A stretch of DNA of 64,000 nucleotides from Streptomyces macrolidinus (GTDB lineage Bacteria > Actinomycetota > Actinomycetes > Streptomycetales > Streptomycetaceae): the NCBI RefSeq assembly GCF_023887685.1, contig NZ_JAMWMR010000006.1, positions 62,001-126,000 of the forward strand, read 5' to 3'. How positions within the stretch are numbered: the stretch's first letter is position 1; the number at the start of each line of letters is the position of its first letter. Shown here in pieces: positions 1-8,445 of the stretch. The notes below the pieces were generated by a model, which was not told where the DNA came from, ran no database searches, and was given only the letters and a program-made list of their open reading frames with translations. The translations under genes and the position numbers were made by a program.

Positions 1-1
1 C

Positions 2-286
2 GACCTCGGCCCGGCCGCCCTGACCGACGCGCGGGACACGCTGGGGCGCTGGCGCAAGGCCGTCGCGGTCTGGGCGACGCGGCCCTCCAGGCCCGTACCC
101 GACCCCGTACGCAACGAGCTGCGGGCCGCCTGGGAGAACGATCTCGATGTGCCCGCCGTCCTGGAGGCGCTGCGGCGTGTCGAGCGCGCCGACGACATGC
201 CCGACGGGGCGCGCTTCGAGACGTACGCCTACGCCGACCGGCTGCTCGGCCTCGACCTCGCCCGGGAGATCGGGGCCCCGGCGTGA
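2..286 (+). CDS. C-terminal fragment of a CysS-like protein (5' end outside window)
   Basis: The open frame enters from the left edge and stops with TGA at 284-286. The visible 94 residues resemble the helical C-terminal domain that follows the catalytic core in cysteinyl-tRNA synthetases: an alpha-helical stretch containing AAWENDLDVPAVLEALRRV, close to the DDDLNTPxALAxL pattern of CysS. The catalytic part (HIGH/KMSKS) lies outside the window, so enzyme activity cannot be judged; a CysS-related paralogue such as a MshC-like ligase is possible. It overlaps the next gene by four bases (GTGA at 283-286), which suggests translational coupling. Confidence 0.5.
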   Translation, partial: DLGPAALTDARDTLGRWRKAVAVWATRPSRPVPDPVRNELRAAWENDLDVPAVLEALRRVERADDMPDGARFETYAYADRLLGLDLAREIGAPA

Positions 287-828
287 GCGGCCGGGCCGCG
301 GCGGGCTCGCCGCGCAGACTCGTCGTGCTGCGGCACGCCAAGTCCGCCTGGCCCGACGGCGTGGACGACCACGAACGGCCGCTCGCGCCGCGGGGCCGCC
401 GGGACGCCCCGGCCGCGGGGCGCGCGCTCGCCGAGGCCGGCTGCCTGCCCGACCTCGTCCTGTGTTCCACCGCCGTCCGCGCCCGGCAGACCTGGGAGCT
501 GGTCGCGGCCCAGTGGGACACCCCGCCGCCGCCCGTACGGCTGGAGCCGCAGTTGTACGCCGCCGACGTACCCGATCTGCTGCAGGCCGCGCGCGCGGTG
601 CCCGCCCAGGTGGGGACGCTGCTGGTGATCGGGCACAACCCGGGTCTCGAGGAACTGGTCCTCACGCTCGCCGGGCGCGCCGTCGGCGATGCCCTGCGCC
701 GGGTCCGTACCAAGTTCCCCACCTCGGCGATCGCCGTCCTCGCCTGGCAGGGCGGCGGCTGGGACTCCCTCGCGCCCGGCGCGGCCCGGCTGACCGAGGT
801 CATCGTGCCGAGGGGCGGCAAGGGGTAG
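283..828 (+). CDS. sixA: SixA-like phosphohistidine phosphatase (histidine phosphatase superfamily)
   Basis: A 181-residue protein with the phosphohistidine-phosphatase signature LVVLRHAKSAWP near residue 14 (RHxK, the SixA form of the RHG motif) and the second catalytic His in GHNPGLEELVLTLAGR about residue 112. Members of this branch remove phosphate from phospho-histidine or small phosphoesters in the cytoplasm; the substrate here is unknown. The GTG start overlaps the stop codon of the upstream gene (GTGA), so the two are probably translated in a coupled way. There is no signal peptide. Length is within the usual 150-180 residues of the family. The family is well supported; the true target is not. 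Confidence 0.85.
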   Translation: MSGRAAAGSPRRLVVLRHAKSAWPDGVDDHERPLAPRGRRDAPAAGRALAEAGCLPDLVLCSTAVRARQTWELVAAQWDTPPPPVRLEPQLYAADVPDLLQAARAVPAQVGTLLVIGHNPGLEELVLTLAGRAVGDALRRVRTKFPTSAIAVLAWQGGGWDSLAPGAARLTEVIVPRGGKG

Positions 829-890
829 CCGGGAGGGGTGGCCGGGGGTCGGCCTGCGGGGCCGGTGCGGCGAGCGCATACGCTGGCGTG

Positions 891-1517
891 ATGCAGGACG
901 AGTACCGCACAGTCGCCCGCGCGGGCGTGCACGAGACCGAGATCAACCGTTCCCGTTTCCTGTGCGCCCTCGCCCCGGCCGCCACCGAGCAGGAGGCGCA
1001 GGACTTCATCGCCGGTGTCCGCAAGGAGCACGCCGACGCCACGCACAACTGCTACGCCTATGTCGTCGGCGCCGACGCCGCGATCCAGAAGGCGAGCGAC
1101 GACGGCGAGCCGGGCGGCACCGCGGGTGTCCCCATGCTGCAGATGCTGCTGCGCCGTGACATGCGCTACGTCGTCGCCGTCGTCACCCGCTACTACGGTG
1201 GCGTGAAGCTGGGCGCGGGCGGGCTCATCAGGGCGTACGGGGGCGTGGTGGGCGAGGCCCTGGACGCGCTCGGCACGCTCACCCGCCGCCGCTTCCGGCT
1301 CGCCACGGTCACGGTCGACCACCAGCGCGCGGGCAAGGTGCAGAACGGCCTGCGCGCGACCGGTCGCGAGGTGCGGGACGTGCGCTACGGGGAGCACGTC
1401 ACCATCGAGATCGGGCTGCCGGACGCCGACGTGGAGGCCTTCCGGGCATGGCTCGCCGACGCCACCGCGGGCACGGCCGGGTTCGAGCTGGGCGGAGAGG
1501 CGTACGGGGACGCGTGA
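891..1517 (+). CDS. IMPACT/YigZ family protein
   Basis: A 208-residue protein starting MQDEYRTVARAG. It carries the YigZ/IMPACT hallmarks: the N-terminal segment with INRSRFLCAL, the conserved ATHNCYAYVVG and SDDGEPGGTAGVPML motifs (about residues 50-85), and VVTRYYGGVKLGAGGLIRAYG (about residues 100-120), followed by a small ferredoxin-like C-terminal domain. The family is linked to translation control in eukaryotes and is of poorly defined role in bacteria. A longer open frame extends upstream to 147, but it runs through sixA in another frame, and homology begins only at the ATG at 891 (a GTG directly before it at 888 is also possible). It lies 62 bp after sixA on the same strand. Confidence 0.85.
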   Translation: MQDEYRTVARAGVHETEINRSRFLCALAPAATEQEAQDFIAGVRKEHADATHNCYAYVVGADAAIQKASDDGEPGGTAGVPMLQMLLRRDMRYVVAVVTRYYGGVKLGAGGLIRAYGGVVGEALDALGTLTRRRFRLATVTVDHQRAGKVQNGLRATGREVRDVRYGEHVTIEIGLPDADVEAFRAWLADATAGTAGFELGGEAYGDA

Positions 1518-1716
1518 AGTGCGGACGAAGGGTGCAAGTCGGACAGTTCGGGCAATTGCCGTGATGCGCGGTCGAATTGGGGCGGCGCGCTGAGGTTCGT
1601 GGGGGAGCGGGTCCGGCACGCGTTAGCGTGGTGAGCGTCGACAGCGAGCCCGTGGTGGCTCCTGGCGGTTCCATAGACGGTGCAGGAGGGGGACACGTGC
1701 GGGTCGGAGCGGATTC

Positions 1717-2868
1717 TTGAGAGTGCTGCACACCTCCGACTGGCATCTGGGCCGGTCGTTCCACCGGGTGAACATGCTCGGCGCACAGGCCGACTTCATC
1801 GACCATCTCGTCACCACCGTGCGCGAGCGCGAGGTGGACGCGGTGGTCGTCTCGGGAGACGTCTACGACCGCGCGGTGCCCCCGCTGGCCGCGGTCGAGC
1901 TGTTCGACACCGCCCTGCACCGCCTCGCCGATCTCGACGTGCCCACGGTGATGATCTCCGGGAACCACGACTCGGCGCGCCGGCTGGGCGTCGGCGCGGG
2001 GCTCATCGGCCGCGCGGGCATCCATCTGCGGACGGACGCCGCGGCCTGCGGAACCCCGGTCGTGCTCGCCGACCCGCACGGCGAGGTGGCCTTCTACGGT
2101 CTGCCCTATCTCGAACCCGCCCTGGTGAAGGGCCAGTTCGGCGTCGAGCGGGCAGGCCATGAGACGGTGCTCGCGGCGGCCATGGAGCGCGTCCGCGCCG
2201 ATCTCGCCGCACGCGCCCCGGGCACCCGCTCCGTCGTCCTCGCCCACGCCTTCGTCACCGGAGGCGAACCCAGCGACAGCGAGCGGGACATCGCGGTCGG
2301 CGGGGTCGCCGCGGTACCGGCCGGGGTCTTCGACGGCGTGGACTACGTGGCGCTGGGCCATCTGCACGGCAGCCAGACGATCACCGACCGCGTCCGCTAC
2401 TCGGGCTCCCCGCTGCCGTACTCCTTCTCGGAGGCGAACCACCGCAAGAGCATGTGGCTCGTCGACCTGGGCGCCGACGGCACAGTCGGGGCCGAGCGCG
2501 TCGACTGCCCCGTACCGCGCCCCCTCGCCCGGATCCGCGGACGCCTGGACGACCTGCTCGCGGACCCCGAGCTGGAGCGCCACCAGGAGGCCTGGGTGGA
2601 GGCCACGCTCACCGACCCGGTGCGCCCCGCCGAGCCCATGGCCCGGCTGACCGAGCGCTTCCCGCACACCCTCAGCCTGGTCTTCGACCCCGAGCGGGCC
2701 CCCGAGGACCCCGGCCTGTCCTACGCACGGCGCCTCGCGGGCCGCTCCGACCAGCAGATCGCGGAGGACTTCGTGGCCCATGTGCGCGCCGCGGGCCCCG
2801 ACCCGAGCGAACAGGCCGTCCTGCGGGCGGCGTTCGACGCCGTGCGCGTCGAGGGGGAGGCGCTGTGA
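1717..2868 (+). CDS. sbcD: Exonuclease SbcCD subunit D (Mre11-type nuclease)
   Basis: The catalytic subunit of the SbcCD/Mre11-Rad50 complex, which cleaves hairpins, palindromes and blocked double-strand ends. The 383-residue protein shows all calcineurin-like phosphoesterase motifs in order: TSDWHLGR (DxH), VVSGDVYDR (GDxxD), MISGNHDS (GNHD), a His in VLAHAF, and the final GHLHG, so the two-metal site is complete. The start is a TTG at 1717 with GGAG at 1706-1709; homology begins at the first residues (MRVLHTSDWHLG). About 200 bp upstream is non-coding and must hold the promoter. The stop codon lies inside the first copy of a 42-bp tandem repeat that separates this gene from sbcC. Confidence 0.95.
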   Translation: MRVLHTSDWHLGRSFHRVNMLGAQADFIDHLVTTVREREVDAVVVSGDVYDRAVPPLAAVELFDTALHRLADLDVPTVMISGNHDSARRLGVGAGLIGRAGIHLRTDAAACGTPVVLADPHGEVAFYGLPYLEPALVKGQFGVERAGHETVLAAAMERVRADLAARAPGTRSVVLAHAFVTGGEPSDSERDIAVGGVAAVPAGVFDGVDYVALGHLHGSQTITDRVRYSGSPLPYSFSEANHRKSMWLVDLGADGTVGAERVDCPVPRPLARIRGRLDDLLADPELERHQEAWVEATLTDPVRPAEPMARLTERFPHTLSLVFDPERAPEDPGLSYARRLAGRSDQQIAEDFVAHVRAAGPDPSEQAVLRAAFDAVRVEGEAL

Positions 2869-2984
2869 GACCGCACCGTGCCGCACTGTGCCGACGAGGA
2901 GGCGCTGTGAGACCGCACCGTGCCGCACCGTGCCGACGAGGAGGCCTGGTGAGGCCGCACCGTGCCGAGGAGGAGACCCCGTGA
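2857..2984 (+). repeat. 42-bp tandem repeat (about three copies) at the sbcD-sbcC junction
   Basis: Units begin at 2857, 2899 and 2941, exactly 42 bp apart, and a shorter fourth start-like segment leads into sbcC. Each unit contains a GAGG ribosome-binding sequence followed by GTGAGA or GTGAGG and CCGCACCG, i.e. a copy of the sbcC translation start (GTGAGGCTGCACCG). The first GTG (2865) overlaps the sbcD stop as GTGA. Because 42 is divisible by three, the copies form an open frame of 39 codons from 2865 whose TGA (2982-2984) overlaps the sbcC GTG at 2981. The simplest reading is that an original GTGA overlap of sbcD and sbcC was duplicated. Confidence 0.9.
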
Positions 2985-5974
2985 GGCTGCACCGGCTCGA
3001 CCTCACCGCCTTCGGCCCCTTCGGCGGCACCCAGCGCGTAGACTTCGACGACCTGTCCGCCGCCGGACTGTTCCTGCTGCACGGACCGACCGGCGCGGGC
3101 AAGACCTCCGTCCTCGACGCCGTGTGCTACGCGCTGTACGGGGCCGTGCCCGGCGCCCGGCAGAGCGGCCAGGGGCAGAGTCTGCGCAGCGACCACGCGG
3201 CCCCGGGGACGAGGACCGAGGTCCGGCTGGAGTTCACCGTCGCCGGACGCCGACTGGAGATCACCCGCCAACCGCCGTGGGAACGCCCGAAGAAGCGCGG
3301 CACCGGCATCACGACCGACAAGGCGCAGAGCCTGCTGCGCGAGTACGACGCCAAGGCCGACGCCTGGAAGGATCTCAGCCGCTCCCACCAGGAGATCGGT
3401 GAGGAGATCACCCAGCTTCTCGGTATGAGCCGCGAACAGTTCTGCCAGGTCGTGCTGTTGCCCCAGGGCGACTTCGCCCGCTTCCTGCGCGCGGACGCCG
3501 AGGCCCGCGGCAAGCTGCTGGGCCGCCTCTTCGACACCCGGCGCTTCGCCGACGTGGAGAAGCACCTCGCCGAGCGGCGCCGGTCGGCGGAGGCCGATGT
3601 GCGCGACGGGGACACCGCGTTGCTCGCCGACGCCCACCGGATGCAGCAGGCGGCCGGGGATTCCCTGCCGCTGCCCGATCTGGGGCCCGGCGAGCCCGGA
3701 CTCGCGGACGCGGTCCTGGCCTGGGCCGCCGTCGCGCGCGGTGACGCCCGTGAACGGCTCACCATCGCGCACTGCGCGCGTACGGCCGCCGAGTCGGCGC
3801 GCGCCGCCACCGAGCGCGCCCTGGACGACGTACGCGAGACGGCGCGGCTGCAGCGTCGACACGCCGAAGCCCGGGAGCGGGCCGCGCGGTTGGAGGAGCG
3901 GGCCGACGCCCACCGCGAGGCGCGGGCGCGGATGGAGCGTGCCCGCAAGGCCGAGGCCGTGGCGCCCGCCCTGGACCTGCGCGAGGCCGCAGAAGCCGAG
4001 CAACGGCGGGCCGCCGCCGGGGAAGCACGCGCGCGTGCCCGGCTTCCGGAGACCTTCGCGGACGCCGGGGCGAGTGGCCTCGCCGCCGCCGCGCGCCGGG
4101 CCGCCGAGGAGCTGGGCGGGCTGGAGTCGGCCCGCCGCGCCGAGCGACGCCTGGCCGAACTCACCGCCGAGCGCGCCGACTTGGACCGGGAGGAGCGCGC
4201 CGACGAGGCGGTCCTTCAGGACGCGGCCGACTGGCTCGCCGAGTGGGAGCAGACCCGTACGGACCTCCAGGCCCGTATCGACTCCGCACAGGAGGCCGCC
4301 ACCCGCGCCGAACACCTCGCCGCGCAGCGCGAGAGCGCGCGGCAGCGGCTCGCGGCGGCCCGCCGACGCGACCGGCTCGCCGAGGACACCGACGCGGCCG
4401 AGGCCCGCGTCCTCGCCTCGCGCGAACGCGCGTTGACGGCCCACGAACACTGGCTCGACCTCAAGGAGCAGCGACTCAAGGGCATCGCGGCCGAACTCGC
4501 CGCCGGACTCACCGACGGCGCACCCTGTGCCGTCTGCGGCGCCACCGAACACCCCGCCCCCGCACGGAAGCTCGCCGGACACGTCGACCGGGAGGCGGAG
4601 GAGCGCGCGCTCGCCGCCCATCGCGACGCGGAGCAACGGCGCGCCGAGGATGAGCGGCGCCTCGCCGACGTACGCGAGACACTGGCCGCCGCCACCGCCG
4701 AGGCCGGTGCCGCGCCGACCGAGCAACTGGCCGAGCAGGCCGAGGAGTTGGAGCAGTCCTACGGCTCGGCGCGGGAAGGTGCCGCACAACTGCACGCCGC
4801 GCAGGAGGAGTTGCGTCGCGCCGAGCAGGAGCGAGAGCGGCGTACCGCGGCCCGGCAGGACGCCGCGCTCCGGACGGCGGCCCGTGCCTCCCGACGCGAC
4901 GCGCTCGATGACGAACGGGCCGCGCTGGAAGAGGAGTTGAGCCGGGCCCGGGGCGATGTCGGCAGCGTCGCCGAGCGCGCGGCCCGCCTTGAGGAGCAGG
5001 CCGCCCTGCTGACCGAGGCGGCCGACGCCGTGCGCGTGGCCGAGGACAGCGCGCACCGCCTCAAGGACGCCGACGCGCGACTCGCCGACGCGGCCTACCG
5101 CGCCGGGTTCGACACGCCGTACGACGCGGCTGCCGCCCTCCTCGACGACCAGGCCCACCGCGACCTGCAACACCGGCTGGACGCCTGGCAGCAGGAGGAG
5201 GCCGCCGTACGCGCGATCCTCGCCGAGGCCGACACCACGGCCGCCGCCCAGCAGCCGCCCGCCGACCTCCAGGGCGCCGAGCACACCGCGAAGGCCGCGG
5301 CCCGCAGGCTCCAGGAGGCGGTGTCCGCCCACGACGCGGCGGTCCGCCGCTGCGCCGAACTCGACCGGCTCTCCGCTCGCGTGACCGCCTCCGTACGGCG
5401 CCTGGCGCCGCTGCGCGAGGAGTACGACCGGGTGGCCCGGCTCGCGTCCCTGACGGCCGGTACCTCCGCGGACAACGAGCGCAGGATGCGCCTGGAGTCG
5501 TACGTGCTCGCCGCCCGCCTGGAGCAGGTGGCCGCCGCCGCGACCGTACGACTGCGGCGCATGTCCTCGGGCCGCTACACCCTCGTCCACTCCGACGACC
5601 GCTCCGGACGGGGCCGCAGCGGCCTCGGGCTGCATGTGGTCGACGCCTGGACCGGGCGGGAACGCGACACGGCGACGCTCTCCGGCGGCGAGACGTTCTT
5701 CGCCTCCCTCGCGCTCGCCCTCGGCCTCGCGGACGTCGTCACCGAGGAGGCCGGTGGGGTCCGTCTCGACACGCTGTTCATCGACGAGGGCTTCGGCAGC
5801 CTGGACGAGCAGAGCCTGGACGACGTGCTCGACGTGCTCGACTCCCTGCGCGAGCGGGACCGCAGCGTGGGCATCGTCAGCCATGTCGCGGACCTGCGGC
5901 GGCGCGTCCACGCCCAACTGGAGGTCGTCAAGGGGCGGACGGGATCGGTGCTGCGGCAACGAGCGCTCGGCTGA
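2981..5974 (+). CDS. sbcC: Exonuclease SbcCD subunit C (Rad50-type SMC-like ATPase)
   Basis: The 997-residue ATPase partner of SbcD. The N-terminal ABC half has Walker A GPTGAGKTS at residues 35-43 and a Q-loop region with VVLLPQGDFARFL. Long Ala/Glu/Arg-rich coiled coils follow, with a zinc-hook CAVC (Cys516 and Cys519) in the middle, as expected for Rad50-type dimerisation. The C-terminal half has the ABC signature LSGGETFF near residue 900 and Walker B TLFIDEGFGSLDE. The GTG start at 2981 is chosen because homology (MRLHRLDLTAFGPF) begins there and GGAGGAG lies just upstream. The duplicated start region before it may alter coupling to sbcD. Confidence 0.95.
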   Translation: MRLHRLDLTAFGPFGGTQRVDFDDLSAAGLFLLHGPTGAGKTSVLDAVCYALYGAVPGARQSGQGQSLRSDHAAPGTRTEVRLEFTVAGRRLEITRQPPWERPKKRGTGITTDKAQSLLREYDAKADAWKDLSRSHQEIGEEITQLLGMSREQFCQVVLLPQGDFARFLRADAEARGKLLGRLFDTRRFADVEKHLAERRRSAEADVRDGDTALLADAHRMQQAAGDSLPLPDLGPGEPGLADAVLAWAAVARGDARERLTIAHCARTAAESARAATERALDDVRETARLQRRHAEARERAARLEERADAHREARARMERARKAEAVAPALDLREAAEAEQRRAAAGEARARARLPETFADAGASGLAAAARRAAEELGGLESARRAERRLAELTAERADLDREERADEAVLQDAADWLAEWEQTRTDLQARIDSAQEAATRAEHLAAQRESARQRLAAARRRDRLAEDTDAAEARVLASRERALTAHEHWLDLKEQRLKGIAAELAAGLTDGAPCAVCGATEHPAPARKLAGHVDREAEERALAAHRDAEQRRAEDERRLADVRETLAAATAEAGAAPTEQLAEQAEELEQSYGSAREGAAQLHAAQEELRRAEQERERRTAARQDAALRTAARASRRDALDDERAALEEELSRARGDVGSVAERAARLEEQAALLTEAADAVRVAEDSAHRLKDADARLADAAYRAGFDTPYDAAAALLDDQAHRDLQHRLDAWQQEEAAVRAILAEADTTAAAQQPPADLQGAEHTAKAAARRLQEAVSAHDAAVRRCAELDRLSARVTASVRRLAPLREEYDRVARLASLTAGTSADNERRMRLESYVLAARLEQVAAAATVRLRRMSSGRYTLVHSDDRSGRGRSGLGLHVVDAWTGRERDTATLSGGETFFASLALALGLADVVTEEAGGVRLDTLFIDEGFGSLDEQSLDDVLDVLDSLRERDRSVGIVSHVADLRRRVHAQLEVVKGRTGSVLRQRALG

Positions 5975-6060
5975 CGGCCGTTCGGCGAGGTGAAGTGGGG
6001 TGAGGTGAGGTTCGGTGAGACGAGGCGTACGGCGCCGACGGCCGGACCCCGGCATGAACC

Positions 6061-6097
6061 GGGACTGGGACTGGGACCGGGATCGGGACTGGGTCCG
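6061..6097. repeat. Low-complexity GGGACT/GGGACC tract
   Basis: Between the sbcC stop and the DUF885 gene lies a run of imperfect 6-bp units (GGGACT, GGGACC, GGGATC). It is non-coding as far as can be seen, sits between two convergent genes, and has no obvious hairpin. It may be simple slippage DNA. Confidence 0.5.
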
Positions 6098-6114
6098 GCC
6101 GTCGGCGCGTGCGG

Positions 6115-7809
6115 TCAGAGCCGGGACAGCTCGTCCACCAGGTCGTCCAGACCGAGCGGGCCCTGCGAGAGCGCCGCCATGTGCCAGGCTTTCGCGTCGA
6201 ACGCGTCGCCATGGCGCTTGCGCGCGTTCTCACGGCCCCGCAGCCAGGCGCGTTCGCCGAGCTTGTAGCCGATCGCCTGACCGGCCATCGAGAGGTAGCG
6301 CGTCAGCTCGCTCTCCACGAAGTCCGCCGGACGGCTGCTGTGGGCGCCGAAGAACTCCTGCGCCAGCTCCGGCGTCCAGCGCTCGCCCGGGTGGAACGGC
6401 GAGTCCGCCGGGATCTCCAGCTCCAGATGCATACCGATGTCGATGATGACGCGCACCGCCCGCATCATCTGCGCGTCCAGATAGCCGAGCCGCCGCTCCG
6501 GGTCCGTAAGGAAGCCCAGCTCGTCCATGAGGCGCTCCGCGTACAGCGCCCAGCCCTCGGCGTTGGCGCTGACCATGCCCACCGTCGCCTGGTAGCGCGA
6601 GAGGTCCTCGGCCACGTGCGTCCACTGCGCGAGCTGGAGATGGTGCCCGGGAACACCCTCGTGATACCAGGTCGAGACCAGGTCGTAGACCGGGAACCGG
6701 GTCTGCCCCATGGTGGGCAGCCAGGTCCGGCCCGGACGGGAGAAGTCGGCGGACGGGCCCGTGTAGTAGGGGGCCGCAGCGCTGCCGGGCGGCGCGATGC
6801 GCGACTCCACCTTGCGGACCCGCTCGGCGAGTTCGAAGTGGGTGCCGTCGAGCGCGTCGATCGCCTCGTCCATCAGGCCCTGCAGCCAGGCGCGGGTCTC
6901 GTCCACGCCCTCGATGTGCGTGCCGTGCTCGTCGAGATGCGCGAGCGCCACCCAGGGGGTCTCGGCGCCGGGAAGGACCTTCTCGGCCTCCGCCTTCATC
7001 TCGCCGAGGAGGCGGTGGTACTCGGACCAGCCGTACGCGTACGCCTCGTTCAGGTCCAGGCTCGTCCCGTTGAAGTAGCGCACCCAGCGGGCGTAGCGCT
7101 CCCGGCCGACGATGTCCGGCGCGCCCTCGACCGCGGGCGCGTACACCGCGCGCATCCAGTCCCGCAGGTCGACGACGGCGGCGGTCGCCGCGCGGGCGGC
7201 CTCGTCCAGCTCCGCCCGCAGCGCGTCGGGGCCCTGGGCGGCGAAGTCCTCGAACCAGCCGTGCCCTTGGCCGTCCATGTCCGACCACTCGGTGAGCTGC
7301 TCGACGAAGGTCGCGGTCGCGCGCGGCCCGCCGTACAGCTTGCGCTCCAGACCGAGCGCGAGGGACTCGCGGTAGCCGCGCAGCGCGGCCGGTACGGCGC
7401 GCAGCCGCTCGGCGACCGCCGACCAGTCCTCCTCCGTCTCGGTGGGGGTCAGGGTGAAGACCGATCGCACGGAGTGGACGGGGGAGTGCAGATTGCTCAC
7501 CGTCCTGAGGCCCTCTTCGGCCTCGTGCACGGCGAGTTCGGCGGTGAGCCGCTCACGCAGCAGGCGTGCGCAGCGGCGCTCGATGTCGCTGTCCGCGCCG
7601 GGACGGCGCTCCGCCTCGTCCAGCCGCGCGAGGGTCTCCCGCGCCAGCTCGGCGAGCGCCTCCTGGCCCGCGGGCGAGGTGTCGGGCAGCTTGCTCGAAC
7701 TCTCCTTCACACCGAGGTAGGTACCGGTGACGGGGTCGAGGGCGACGAGAGCGTCGACGTACGCGTCGGCGACCTGCCGGGGCAGGGGGCTGTTGATGGT
7801 GTCTGACAT
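6115..7809 (-). CDS. DUF885 family protein (putative metallo-carboxypeptidase-like)
   Basis: A 564-residue cytoplasmic protein starting MSDTINSPLPRQVADAY; a longer in-frame extension to 7845 is less likely because homologous sequence begins at this ATG. It belongs to the DUF885 family, whose members are predicted zinc peptidases. The putative metal-binding motif WYHEGVPGHHLQ lies near residue 395, with a conserved Tyr-rich stretch (GSAAAPYYTGP) before it and the glutamate-containing SANAEGWALYAERLMDELGF after it. There is no signal peptide. The gene stands alone, convergent with sbcC and 72 bp downstream of the Lrp gene on the same strand. The substrate is unknown. Confidence 0.85.
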   Translation of the reverse strand: MSDTINSPLPRQVADAYVDALVALDPVTGTYLGVKESSSKLPDTSPAGQEALAELARETLARLDEAERRPGADSDIERRCARLLRERLTAELAVHEAEEGLRTVSNLHSPVHSVRSVFTLTPTETEEDWSAVAERLRAVPAALRGYRESLALGLERKLYGGPRATATFVEQLTEWSDMDGQGHGWFEDFAAQGPDALRAELDEAARAATAAVVDLRDWMRAVYAPAVEGAPDIVGRERYARWVRYFNGTSLDLNEAYAYGWSEYHRLLGEMKAEAEKVLPGAETPWVALAHLDEHGTHIEGVDETRAWLQGLMDEAIDALDGTHFELAERVRKVESRIAPPGSAAAPYYTGPSADFSRPGRTWLPTMGQTRFPVYDLVSTWYHEGVPGHHLQLAQWTHVAEDLSRYQATVGMVSANAEGWALYAERLMDELGFLTDPERRLGYLDAQMMRAVRVIIDIGMHLELEIPADSPFHPGERWTPELAQEFFGAHSSRPADFVESELTRYLSMAGQAIGYKLGERAWLRGRENARKRHGDAFDAKAWHMAALSQGPLGLDDLVDELSRL

Positions 7810-7881
7810 ACCGACCATCCTCATACGGAACCGGGCCTCCGTCACGGGGATTCGGCGCCCGGTGACCGAACAGGCCCGGTG

Positions 7882-8385
7882 CTACGCCCCGGCGGCGCGG
7901 GTCGGCACGGTCTGTCCGGGCGGCAGCAGGGGACCGCAGTCCCACTGCTGGAAGATCAACCGGGTCTCCACGCGCGCCACTTCGCGCCGGGCCGTGAACT
8001 CGTCGAGGACCAGGCGTTGGAGGTCCGCCATGTCCGCCACCGTGACATGGACGAGGTAGTCGTCGGGTCCGGTCAGATGGAAGACCGTACGGGACTCGGG
8101 CAGCGCCCGGATCCGCTCCACGAACGGGCCCACCAACTCCCTTCGGTGCGGCCGGACCTGGACCGACAGCAGCGCCTGCAGACCGCGCCCGAGCTTCGCC
8201 GGGTCGAGCCGCAACTGATGGCCGAGAATCACTCCTGAGCGGCGCAGCCTGGTCACGCGGTCCAGACAGGTCGAGGGCGCGACCCCGACCTGCGCGGCGA
8301 GATCGCGATAGGTCGTCCGTGCGTCGTTCTGCAACAGCCGCAGCAGATGGAGATCCACCGGGTCCAGTTGGACGGATTCGGACAT
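7882..8385 (-). CDS. Lrp/AsnC family transcriptional regulator
   Basis: A 167-residue regulator with the AsnC-type helix-turn-helix at the N-terminus (LDLHLLRLLQNDARTTYRDLA, then VAPSTCLDRVTRLRRSGVI) and a C-terminal RAM/AsnC ligand domain containing GPDDYLVHVTVADMADLQRLV. The ATG at 8385 fits the family length. It is divergent from the PLP-dependent sulfur-amino-acid enzyme at 8446, with only 60 bp between the starts. This is the usual arrangement for an Lrp-type protein that controls its neighbour in response to an amino acid; here methionine, cysteine or homocysteine would be the natural ligand, which is inference. Confidence 0.9.
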   Translation of the reverse strand: MSESVQLDPVDLHLLRLLQNDARTTYRDLAAQVGVAPSTCLDRVTRLRRSGVILGHQLRLDPAKLGRGLQALLSVQVRPHRRELVGPFVERIRALPESRTVFHLTGPDDYLVHVTVADMADLQRLVLDEFTARREVARVETRLIFQQWDCGPLLPPGQTVPTRAAGA

Positions 8386-8445
8386 GCGCCGAACGTAACA
8401 CGGGGATCGGCGCCATGACCCCGTCCGGTGTTCAGGCTGCGATCC

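Noticed and set aside
147..890. Upstream extension of the IMPACT/YigZ gene to 147
   Set aside because: The extension runs through sixA in another frame and shows no similarity to the family; homology begins at 891.
2865..2984. The 39-codon frame in the sbcD-sbcC repeat as a genuine gene
   Set aside because: It is explained by duplication of the sbcC start region with a period divisible by three. It may be translated, but nothing suggests a selected product.
2672..6055. A 1127-codon open frame on the minus strand opposite sbcD/sbcC
   Set aside because: It lies fully antisense to two genes with complete catalytic motifs, and its sequence is Gly/Arg/Val-rich without domains; long antisense frames are normal at this GC content.
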